From Azoarcus_F sp036734105 (GTDB lineage Bacteria > Pseudomonadota > Gammaproteobacteria > Burkholderiales > Rhodocyclaceae): 32,802 nt of DNA. This document shows, one piece after another, positions 14,532 to 21,370 of this stretch. The DNA is taken from contig DAIMZH010000036.1 of assembly GCA_036734105.1 (NCBI GenBank), positions 1 through 32,802 of the forward strand, read 5' to 3'. Both the position numbers and the translations under genes were made by a program. Within the stretch, counting starts at the first letter, position 1. Each line of letters begins with the position of its first letter. A model generated the notes under the pieces. It did not search any database. It saw nothing but the letters and a program-made list of their open reading frames with translations, and had not been told where the DNA came from.

Positions 14532-16466
14532 ATGGAACACTTTGATCTGCCGCCGATGAATGGTGCCAGCGGCGTGGTTCGTTTGCCCGGCTCCAAGAGC
14601 ATCAGCAACCGCATTCTGTTGCTTTCAGCCCTGGCCGAAGGTGAAACCCGCATCGTTGACCTGCTGGAGTCCGACGACACCGAACGCATGCTCGAAGCGC
14701 TGGCCGCTCTCGATGTGCAGGTAAGTCACGAGGCCGGCACTGGCGAGTGCACCGTACGTGGCGTTGCTGGTGGGTTCAAGTGCAAGCAGGCTGATCTCTT
14801 TCTGGGCAATGCCGGCACCGCTTTTCGTCCGCTCACCGCAGCGCTTGCGCTTTGCGGGGGGCACTTTCGACTGCACGGTGTGCCGCGCATGCATGAGCGC
14901 CCGATTGGCGATCTTGTCGACGGGTTGCGTCAGATTGGGGCATTAATCGAATACGAAGCGGCAGAGGGCTATCCCCCTCTGAAAATCAGTCCAGGCCTGA
15001 TTCGATTTGACGGAGCGATCCGAGTCAGAGGAGATGTTTCAAGCCAGTTTCTCACCGCGCTGTTGATGGCCTTGCCACTGACTGGCAAAGAGGCGCGGAT
15101 AGAGGTGCTTGGAGACCTGATCTCCAAACCCTATATTGCGATTACGCTCGAATTGATGGCGCGTTTTGGCGTCAGAGTGCTGCGAGAGGGTTGGTCGGCA
15201 TTCACAGTGCCAGCGTCATCGGGATACCTTAGCCCCGGTGTCGTCTACGTCGAGGGTGATGCATCTTCTGCCTCTTACTTTCTGGCTGCGGGTGCTGTCG
15301 GTGGCGGGCCAGTGCGGGTTGAGGGCGTTGGGCGCAACAGCATTCAGGGCGATGTAGCTTTTGCCGATGCGTTGGCGTTGCTTGGGGTGCCGATCGAACT
15401 TGGCGATAACTGGATAGAGGCGAAAGCGCCCCCGCGAGGTCGCCTCAAGGCCTTCGACCTTGATCTCAATCACATCCCGGATGCCGCCATGACCCTGGCA
15501 GTGGCGGCGCTGTTTGCCGACGGAACCAGTCGTTTGCGCAACATTGCCAGTTGGCGTGTCAAGGAAACCGATCGACTCAGCGCGATGGCGACTGAACTGC
15601 GTAAACTCGGAGCCGGAGTGGAGGAAGGCCCGGATAGCTTGCGCATCACCCCGCCCGAGCGTTTGTTGCCGGCCAGCATAGACACCTATGATGACCACCG
15701 GATGGCGATGTGTTTTTCGCTCGCCAGCCTCGGCGCTTGTCGCGTGCGCATCAATGACCCCGCTTGCGTCAATAAAACATTTCCAGGCTACTTTGAGAGT
15801 TTCTTGAGCATCACTCACCCGGTGCCAGTCATTGCCATTGATGGACCGTCTGCCTCGGGAAAGGGGACCGTTGCCGCGCGCGTCGCGCAGGCGCTCGGCT
15901 ATCACTATCTTGATAGCGGCTCCCTGTATCGACTGGTAGCCCTTGATGCCATGCGCAGAGGTGTCGATCTGGAGGACGACCTACAAGTTGCCAGGCTGGC
16001 GACTGGCCTGGATGTGCGTTTTGAAAACGGGTGTATCTGGCTCGCTGGCGACGATGTGACAGATGCCATTCGTGATGAAGCTTGCTCGCAGGGTGCCTCC
16101 CGAATAGCGGCCCTGCCTGCAGTGCGTGACGCACTTCTCGATCGTCAGCGTGACTTCAGAATGCTGCCTGGTCTTGTCGCCGAGGGCCGGGACATGGGTT
16201 CGGTAGTCTTTCCGGATGCCCAGCACAAGATATTTCTCACCGCCAGTGTGAGTGCACGTGCTGAGCGCCGTTATAAGCAGTTGATTGAGAAAGGTCTTGC
16301 TGCTAATATTGAAAACCTGTCAAAAGACTTGGCCGAACGCGACGAACGCGACGCTAATCGGTCGGTTGCGCCACTGAAAAAGCTCGACGATGCGATGTTG
16401 CTGGATACCTCCAGCATGGGTGTCGAAGACGCGGTGGCGTTTGTTCTGTCAGCGTCGGCGGGCTAA
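14532..16466 (+). CDS. aroA-cmk: AroA-Cmk fusion: EPSP synthase plus cytidylate kinase
   Basis: One uninterrupted 644-residue frame joins two enzymes. Residues 1 to about 428 are class I 5-enolpyruvylshikimate-3-phosphate synthase: LPGSKSISNR at 18-27, LGNAGTAFRPL at 91-101, and DDHRMAMCFSLAS near the end. Residues about 431-644 are a full-length cytidylate kinase with Walker A GPSASGKGT at 438-446, YLDSGSLYRL, and EGRDMGSVVFPDA. The joint has no stop and a linker of only a few residues (SITHP). The shikimate and pyrimidine activities are unrelated, so the fusion probably reflects gene order. ATG 14532 is preferred, with GGTGAG six bases upstream; a GTG at 14526 would overlap tyrA. In-frame TTG 15804 and GTG 15822 could allow a separate Cmk. 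Confidence 0.94.
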   Translation: MEHFDLPPMNGASGVVRLPGSKSISNRILLLSALAEGETRIVDLLESDDTERMLEALAALDVQVSHEAGTGECTVRGVAGGFKCKQADLFLGNAGTAFRPLTAALALCGGHFRLHGVPRMHERPIGDLVDGLRQIGALIEYEAAEGYPPLKISPGLIRFDGAIRVRGDVSSQFLTALLMALPLTGKEARIEVLGDLISKPYIAITLELMARFGVRVLREGWSAFTVPASSGYLSPGVVYVEGDASSASYFLAAGAVGGGPVRVEGVGRNSIQGDVAFADALALLGVPIELGDNWIEAKAPPRGRLKAFDLDLNHIPDAAMTLAVAALFADGTSRLRNIASWRVKETDRLSAMATELRKLGAGVEEGPDSLRITPPERLLPASIDTYDDHRMAMCFSLASLGACRVRINDPACVNKTFPGYFESFLSITHPVPVIAIDGPSASGKGTVAARVAQALGYHYLDSGSLYRLVALDAMRRGVDLEDDLQVARLATGLDVRFENGCIWLAGDDVTDAIRDEACSQGASRIAALPAVRDALLDRQRDFRMLPGLVAEGRDMGSVVFPDAQHKIFLTASVSARAERRYKQLIEKGLAANIENLSKDLAERDERDANRSVAPLKKLDDAMLLDTSSMGVEDAVAFVLSASAG

Positions 16467-16494
16467 CCAGTCTTCCGCACGAGCACCAGGCCAG

Positions 16495-16522
16495 GGGAGC
16501 GGACGACCGCCTCCCGTTTTTT
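16495..16522 (+). terminator. Intrinsic terminator between cmk and rpsA
   Basis: GGGAGCGG pairs with CCGCCTCCC (one bulged C) around ACGA, followed by G and six T. It lies 28 bases after the aroA-cmk stop. rpsA must be reached by readthrough or from a promoter in the 62 bases that remain. Confidence 0.8.
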
Positions 16523-16584
16523 CGTCAACCTATCCTACAAGTCCGCCGCTGGTATTGATCTGGCGGTGTCCGGAAACCTAATAC

Positions 16585-18273
16585 ATGTCAACTCCCTTCA
16601 CCGAAAGTTTTGCCGATCTCTTCGAAGAAAGCCTCACCCTGCAGGTGATGCGCGCCGGAGAGGTGATCACCGCCGAAGTCGTCAGCATCGACCCGAATTT
16701 CGTGGTCGTCAATGCTGGCCTGAAATCAGAAAGCTATGTGTCCATCGATGAGTTCCGCAATGATCACGGCGAACTTGAAGTCAGTGTGGGTGACTTTGTT
16801 GATGTGGCCATCGAGGCGCTTGAGGACGGTTACGGCGAAACCCGGCTGTCGCGCGAAAAAGCCAAGCGTATCTCCGCATGGAGTGACCTCGAGAAGGCGC
16901 TTAACGACGGCGAGCTGGTCAACGGTCTGGTGTCAGGACGCGTCAAGGGTGGCCTTACCGTGATGGTTAACGGCATTCGTGCCTTCCTGCCGGGTTCGCT
17001 GGTGGATATGCGTCCGGTCAAGGATACGACTCCCTACGAAAACAAGGAATTCGAATTCAAGGTCATCAAGCTCGACCGCAAGCGCAACAACGTTGTGGTG
17101 TCGCGTCGCGCCGTGCTCGAAGAGACCATGGGCGAAGAGCGCGAGAAGCTGCTCGAAAACCTCAAGGAAGGTTCCATCGTCAAGGGTATCGTCAAGAACA
17201 TCACCGACTACGGTGCCTTCGTTGATCTTGGTGGCATTGATGGTCTTCTGCACATCACAGATCTGGCCTGGCGTCGTGTCCGTCACCCGTCCGAAGTGCT
17301 CAATGTCGGTGATGAAATCGAAGCCAAGGTGCTCAAGTTCGACCAGGAGCGTCAGCGCGTGTCGCTCGGCCTCAAGCAGTTGGGAGAAGATCCTTGGGTT
17401 GGCATCGCACGTCGTTACCCGCAGGGCACCCGTCTGTTCGGTAAGGTCACCAACATCACCGATTATGGCTCCTTCGTAGAAGTCGAGCAGGGTATCGAGG
17501 GTCTGGTGCACGTGTCCGAAATGGATTGGACCAACAAGAACATCCACCCGAGCAAGGTTGTCCAGCTTGGTGACGAGGTTGAGGTGATGATCCTCGACAT
17601 CGACGAGGAGCGTCGCCGCATCTCCTTGGGCATGAAGCAATGCATGTCCAATCCGTGGGATGATTTCGCCATCAATCACAAGAAAGGTGACAAGGTCAGT
17701 GGTCAGATCAAGTCCATCACTGATTTTGGTGTTTTCATCGGCCTTGAAGGTGGTATCGACGGTCTGGTGCATCTGTCTGACCTGTCGTGGAACGAGGCTG
17801 GCGAAGAAGCCGTCCGCAGGTTCAAGAAGGGTGATGAGGTCGACGCCGTTGTGCTTGCCATTGATGTGGAGCGTGAGCGTATCTCTCTCGGTGTCAAGCA
17901 GCTTGAAGGTGACCCCTTCACCAACTTCATCGCCACTCACGACAAGAACTCGCTGGTGAACGGTGTGGTGAAGAGTGTTGACGCTCGCGGCGCCGTGATC
18001 GCACTGAGCGAAGAGGTTGAAGGTTATCTGCGTGCGTCCGAGGCAGCCCCCCACCGTGTCGACGATCTCACCACCATGTTCAAAGAGGGTGATGAGGTTG
18101 AGGCTCTGATAATCAACGTTGATCGCAAGTCGCGTTCGGTCAATCTGTCCATCCGGGCGAAAGATCAGGCTGAAACCAATGAAGCGATGAACCGTCTGTC
18201 TGCGGACGCTGCAACTGGTACAACCAACCTTGGCGCACTGCTCAAGGCAAAGTTGAACGAGCAAAAGCAGTAA
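16585..18273 (+). CDS. rpsA: 30S ribosomal protein S1
   Basis: Largest small-subunit protein. It binds mRNA leaders and helps initiation on weak ribosome sites. The 562 residues hold six S1 OB-fold repeats at about 25-93, 110-180, 197-270, 281-355, 368-440 and 455-525. Repeats 3-5 show the canonical KxITDYGxFV and GLxHxS signatures, and repeats 1, 2 and 6 are divergent as in other S1 proteins. The ATG has only GGAAA upstream. E. coli rpsA also lacks a proper Shine-Dalgarno site and is autoregulated by free S1, so the same is likely here. It is followed by ihfB after 11 bases. Confidence 0.97.
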   Translation: MSTPFTESFADLFEESLTLQVMRAGEVITAEVVSIDPNFVVVNAGLKSESYVSIDEFRNDHGELEVSVGDFVDVAIEALEDGYGETRLSREKAKRISAWSDLEKALNDGELVNGLVSGRVKGGLTVMVNGIRAFLPGSLVDMRPVKDTTPYENKEFEFKVIKLDRKRNNVVVSRRAVLEETMGEEREKLLENLKEGSIVKGIVKNITDYGAFVDLGGIDGLLHITDLAWRRVRHPSEVLNVGDEIEAKVLKFDQERQRVSLGLKQLGEDPWVGIARRYPQGTRLFGKVTNITDYGSFVEVEQGIEGLVHVSEMDWTNKNIHPSKVVQLGDEVEVMILDIDEERRRISLGMKQCMSNPWDDFAINHKKGDKVSGQIKSITDFGVFIGLEGGIDGLVHLSDLSWNEAGEEAVRRFKKGDEVDAVVLAIDVERERISLGVKQLEGDPFTNFIATHDKNSLVNGVVKSVDARGAVIALSEEVEGYLRASEAAPHRVDDLTTMFKEGDEVEALIINVDRKSRSVNLSIRAKDQAETNEAMNRLSADAATGTTNLGALLKAKLNEQKQ

Positions 18274-18284
18274 GCAGCCCCGAG

Positions 18285-18569
18285 ATGACCAAATCGGAAT
18301 TGATCGCGCGTCTGGCGGGGAGGTTCCCCCAGCTTGTAGCCAAAGATACCGATTTCGCGGTCAAGGTCTTACTCGATGCGATGGCTGAAGCGCTTGGGCG
18401 CGGTGATCGCATCGAGATACGTGGGTTCGGTAGCTTCTCGCTGAATTATCGACCGCCGCGAGTCGGGCGTAATCCCAAGTCAGGTGAGCAGGTGCAGGTT
18501 CCTGAAAAATACGTACCTCACTTCAAAGCTGGCAAGGAATTGCGAGAACGTGTTGATATCATGGAATAA
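18285..18569 (+). CDS. ihfB: Integration host factor subunit beta
   Basis: DNA-bending architectural protein of the HU/IHF family, forming a heterodimer with IhfA (encoded at 31977). It is 94 residues, the normal size, beginning MTKSELIARLA. The body has RIEIRGFGSFSLNYRPPR and the DNA-intercalating arm RNPKSGEQV. The gene is cotranscribed with rpsA, as in most proteobacteria, with 11 bases between them and only a weak ribosome site (CCCCGAG), which suggests coupling. A terminator follows. Confidence 0.96.
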   Translation: MTKSELIARLAGRFPQLVAKDTDFAVKVLLDAMAEALGRGDRIEIRGFGSFSLNYRPPRVGRNPKSGEQVQVPEKYVPHFKAGKELRERVDIME

Positions 18570-18600
18570 CCGCACGGAGTTGTAATGTGCTGTAATCCGG

Positions 18601-18627
18601 AAGGCGGCTTAGTCCGCCTTTCTTTTT
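18601..18627 (+). terminator. Intrinsic terminator after ihfB
   Basis: AAGGCGG (18601-18607) pairs with CCGCCTT (18614-18620) around CTTAGT, followed by TCTTTTTG. It closes the supraoperon 31 bases after the ihfB stop. Confidence 0.85.
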
Positions 18628-18654
18628 GTGATTTTTCGACTGGAGACATGAATC

Positions 18655-18951
18655 ATGCGAATCGTCGTCTGGGCTGTACGTCTGGTTTTGTTTTTCTTGC
18701 TGTTTGCTTTTGCAGTCAAGAACGATCAATTGGCCACACTTAACTTCTTTTTTGGCGCGAGCTGGGAAGTTCCCATGGTCTATATCATCATCGGTGTTTT
18801 TGCGGCTGGTGCGCTTCTTGGTGTCAGCGCGAGTGCGGTCTCCTTGTTCTTGTCGCGACGTGAGGCCAGTCGCTTGCGCAAGCTTGCTGCACGTACTGAG
18901 CGGGATCTAGGAGAGTTGCGCGCCAGCACCGAAGTGGCCAAACTCGTTTAG
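18655..18951 (+). CDS. lapA: LapA-family inner-membrane protein (DUF1049)
   Basis: A 98-residue membrane protein with two hydrophobic segments at about 5-21 and 43-66 and a basic cytoplasmic coiled tail beginning SRREASRLRKLAA. This is the LapA (YciS) architecture. In E. coli LapA is encoded with LapB and takes part in control of lipopolysaccharide synthesis. Its precise role is less clear than that of LapB. The start ATG at 18655 has GGAG at 18642-18645. An out-of-frame ATG seven bases upstream is ignored. It lies after the ihfB terminator, so it probably starts a new transcription unit, with lapB 150 bases downstream. Confidence 0.88.
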   Translation: MRIVVWAVRLVLFFLLFAFAVKNDQLATLNFFFGASWEVPMVYIIIGVFAAGALLGVSASAVSLFLSRREASRLRKLAARTERDLGELRASTEVAKLV

Positions 18952-18976
18952 TTGCATGTTTGAATGAAGGTTCGGT

Positions 18977-19111
18977 ATGTGGAACCGTGGCTTGTCACGC
19001 CAAGCGAAAGTGCGCCGGGAGCATGTAGTGTTGCAGTGTTATGCACAGCCGAATGCCCAAGGGTTGGCGGTATCGAACCGGTCTCAGCCGGAAATTAAGC
19101 AATGGAAATAG
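18977..19111 (+). CDS. Possible 44-codon ORF overlapping the lapB start
   Basis: ATG at 18977 has AAGG at 18967-18970. The frame runs 44 codons (MWNRGLSRQAKVRREHVVLQ at its start) and stops at TAG 19109-19111, ten bases into lapB. I do not recognise the peptide, which is basic and lacks a signal peptide. The attraction is position: the ORF fills most of the 150-base lapA-lapB gap and ends on the lapB start, whose own ribosome site (GGAAA) is weak. It could couple lapB translation to an upstream ORF. It may equally be chance. Confidence 0.3.
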   Translation: MWNRGLSRQAKVRREHVVLQCYAQPNAQGLAVSNRSQPEIKQWK

Positions 19112-20280
19112 AATACTGGTGGTTGCTGACCCTGCCGGTGTTTTTCGGTCTGGGTTGGCTTGCTGCCCGGGTTGACATACGTCAGGTAGTGAAGGAGTCG
19201 CGTGTTCTGCCGCGTTCTTTTCTGGCCAGCCTCAACTATTTGCTTGACGAGCGTCCTGACAAAGCAGTTGAAGCGCTCAAGGACGCGGCTCGTGTTGACT
19301 CTGAAAATGTCGACCTTCAGCTTGTGCTCGGGAGTCTTTACCGCCGACGAGGTGAAACGGAACAGGCGATCAGGCTTCATCAAGACCTGCTTCATCGGGA
19401 TGAACTTACGGCCAAGCAACAAAAGCTTGCGCTGACAGCACTAGGCGGTGATTACCTCAGCGCAGGATTACTGGATCGGGCCGAAGGTGTTTTTTTGAAA
19501 CTGCAGGCGAGTTCGCAAGACTCCGGGGCAGTGCGCCATCTGTTGGAGATCTACCAGCAGGAGCGTGACTGGGCCAAAGCCATCGGAATGGCCCGTCAGT
19601 TACCTGATCACGAAAGTTTGCACTGGGTAACCGAGGTTTCCAATTTCTATTGCGAACTGGCATCCGATGCACTGGCTGATTCCCGGCCAGATATTGCACG
19701 TGAGGCGATCACTCAGGCGTTCGGCATTAACCCACGTTGTGTACGTGCGTCGATGTTGCTTGGTGAACTGCACGTGGCGGAAGGCGACGATGTTGCTGCC
19801 ATAGCAGCCTGGAAGACAATCGAGCAGTTTGATCCTGTCTATTTGTCATTGATAGCACAGCCGCTGGCCGCAGCCTACGTGCGCATTGGGCAGCCTGAGC
19901 CATGTCTCACCTTGTTGCAGGCCTGGTTGGAAAGGTATCCCTCGGTTGATTTGCTCGAACAGGTTTATCAGCTTCAACTTGCCCGCACCGGCCCTGCTGC
20001 TGCCTATGCTTTGGTGCGGGAAGAACTCAGACGCAACCCGACCGTCCTTGGTTTGGGCAAAATGCTGGATGCTGCGGTTCTTATGGTTGACCCTGTCGAA
20101 CAACGTGCAGATGTCGACCTCATGCGGCAGTTGGTTCACAACCACACGCGGCGAGTAGCGCGCTATCAATGCCGGGGCTGCGGCTTCAAGGCAAGAACCT
20201 TTCGGTGGCGGTGTCCGGCTTGTGGTGGATGGGAGACTTATCCACCCAAACGAAATGAGGAGTTTGATCTGGAGCTGTAA
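19102..20280 (+). CDS. lapB: Lipopolysaccharide assembly protein LapB (YciM)
   Basis: Inner-membrane-anchored TPR protein. In E. coli it presents LpxC to the protease FtsH and so sets LPS synthesis. The 392 residues have an N-terminal anchor at about 5-21 (WWLLTLPVFFGLGWLAA), a tract of TPR helices from about 40 to 340 (for example VLGSLYRRRGETEQAIRLHQ), and a C-terminal rubredoxin-like zinc ribbon with cysteines at 357, 360, 371 and 374 (CRGCGF and CPACGGW). All the elements needed for function are present. It follows lapA, the usual pairing. ftsH and lpxC are not in the window. Confidence 0.95.
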   Translation: MEIEYWWLLTLPVFFGLGWLAARVDIRQVVKESRVLPRSFLASLNYLLDERPDKAVEALKDAARVDSENVDLQLVLGSLYRRRGETEQAIRLHQDLLHRDELTAKQQKLALTALGGDYLSAGLLDRAEGVFLKLQASSQDSGAVRHLLEIYQQERDWAKAIGMARQLPDHESLHWVTEVSNFYCELASDALADSRPDIAREAITQAFGINPRCVRASMLLGELHVAEGDDVAAIAAWKTIEQFDPVYLSLIAQPLAAAYVRIGQPEPCLTLLQAWLERYPSVDLLEQVYQLQLARTGPAAAYALVREELRRNPTVLGLGKMLDAAVLMVDPVEQRADVDLMRQLVHNHTRRVARYQCRGCGFKARTFRWRCPACGGWETYPPKRNEEFDLEL

Positions 20281-20458
20281 TCAACCGGCCCTTCCCGTAT
20301 CAAACCCGCTTTACGATTCACGTCAGTACCTGTTTTTTGTCAGCCTGATGACCCTGATTGGGCCGATGTTCGGACAGAGTCACTTTGGCATCATGTTTTG
20401 TTAGCGACGTTTTTCTGGCTGTTAAACTCGACGCCATCACTCAGCAACACGGAAAGCC
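20281..20458 (+). other. Spacer before cysM with weak promoter candidate
   Basis: 178 bases without a gene. TTGTTA (20398-20403) and TTAAAC (20422-20427) with 18 bases between them form a poor promoter candidate. No terminator is evident after lapB. A plus frame running out of lapB to 20404 encodes a hydrophobic tail, but most of it lies inside lapB in another frame. Confidence 0.3.
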
Positions 20459-21346
20459 ATGGAATTCAAAACTCTGGAAGACTACGTTGGTTCTACCCCT
20501 CTGGTTCGTCTGAAGCGTATTCGGGCGGGCAACAATATCATTCTCGGCAAGCTCGAAGGCAATAATCCGGCTGGCTCGGTGAAGGACAGACCGGCGCTGT
20601 CCATGATCATGCGAGCTGAACAGCGAGGCGATATTAAACCAGGTGACACGCTTATCGAGGCGACCAGCGGCAACACCGGGATTGCGTTGGCCATGGCTGC
20701 GGCCATGCGTGGATATCGCATGATGCTGGTCATGCCCGAGAATCAGAGTATCGAGCGGCGCCAGACCATGCGCGCCTTTGGCGCCGAATTGGTGCTGACG
20801 GCTCGCGAAGGTGGCATGGAAATGGCCCGCGATGTGGCCGAGCGTTTGCGAGACGAAGGCAAGGGCATCATTCTTGACCAATTCGCCAATCCGGATAATC
20901 CGCTGGCGCACTTTGAGGGCACCGGTCCCGAAATCTGGGAGCAGACCGGCGGTCGCATCACTCACTTCATAAGCAGCATGGGGACGACTGGCACTATCAT
21001 GGGTGTGTCGCGCTACCTCAAGGAAAAGAACCCGGCCATCCGCATTATCGGATGCCAGCCTGAAGAGGGTTCGCAGATTCCAGGTATCAGAAAGTGGCCT
21101 GAGGCCTATCTACCTCGGATTTACAACAAGGAGGGTGTTGATAGTCTTGAGTATGTCAGCCAAGCCGACGCAGAGAACATGACACGTCGACTCGCGCGCG
21201 AAGAGGGTATCTTCGCCGGTATATCTTCCGGTGGGTCCATGCATGTTGCTTTGCGCGTGGCCGCAGCAACCGAGAACGCCGTGATTGTGTCTATCGTCTG
21301 CGATCGCGGAGACCGCTATCTATCGACTGGGGTCTTTCCCGGTTGA
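20459..21346 (+). CDS. cysM: Cysteine synthase B (O-acetylserine sulfhydrylase)
   Basis: PLP enzyme that makes cysteine from O-acetylserine and sulfide, or S-sulfocysteine from thiosulfate. Its 295 residues match CysM (CysK is longer). The Schiff-base lysine is Lys42 in NNPAGSVKDRPA. The substrate loop TSGNTG is at 69-74, the phosphate-binding GTTGT lies at about 175-180, and FAGISSGG comes near the C-terminus. The shortened C-terminus ending STGVFPG is typical of CysM. The start has CGGAAAG upstream. It lies between lapB and the ydbH-like gene without an obvious functional tie to either. Confidence 0.95.
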   Translation: MEFKTLEDYVGSTPLVRLKRIRAGNNIILGKLEGNNPAGSVKDRPALSMIMRAEQRGDIKPGDTLIEATSGNTGIALAMAAAMRGYRMMLVMPENQSIERRQTMRAFGAELVLTAREGGMEMARDVAERLRDEGKGIILDQFANPDNPLAHFEGTGPEIWEQTGGRITHFISSMGTTGTIMGVSRYLKEKNPAIRIIGCQPEEGSQIPGIRKWPEAYLPRIYNKEGVDSLEYVSQADAENMTRRLAREEGIFAGISSGGSMHVALRVAAATENAVIVSIVCDRGDRYLSTGVFPG

Positions 21347-21370
21347 AGGCGCTAAGCGGCGACGCTTGCC

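Noticed and set aside
16561..16584. TTGATC / TAATAC as an rpsA promoter
   Set aside because: The -10 would end at the ATG, so transcription would start inside the coding region.
17161..18160. Similar repeated segments in rpsA considered as DNA repeats
   Set aside because: They are the S1 protein domains and diverge at the nucleotide level.
16933..18264. Long open frame (443 codons) on the minus strand opposite rpsA
   Set aside because: It mirrors S1 codon use; its apparent repetitiveness comes from the S1 repeats on the other strand.
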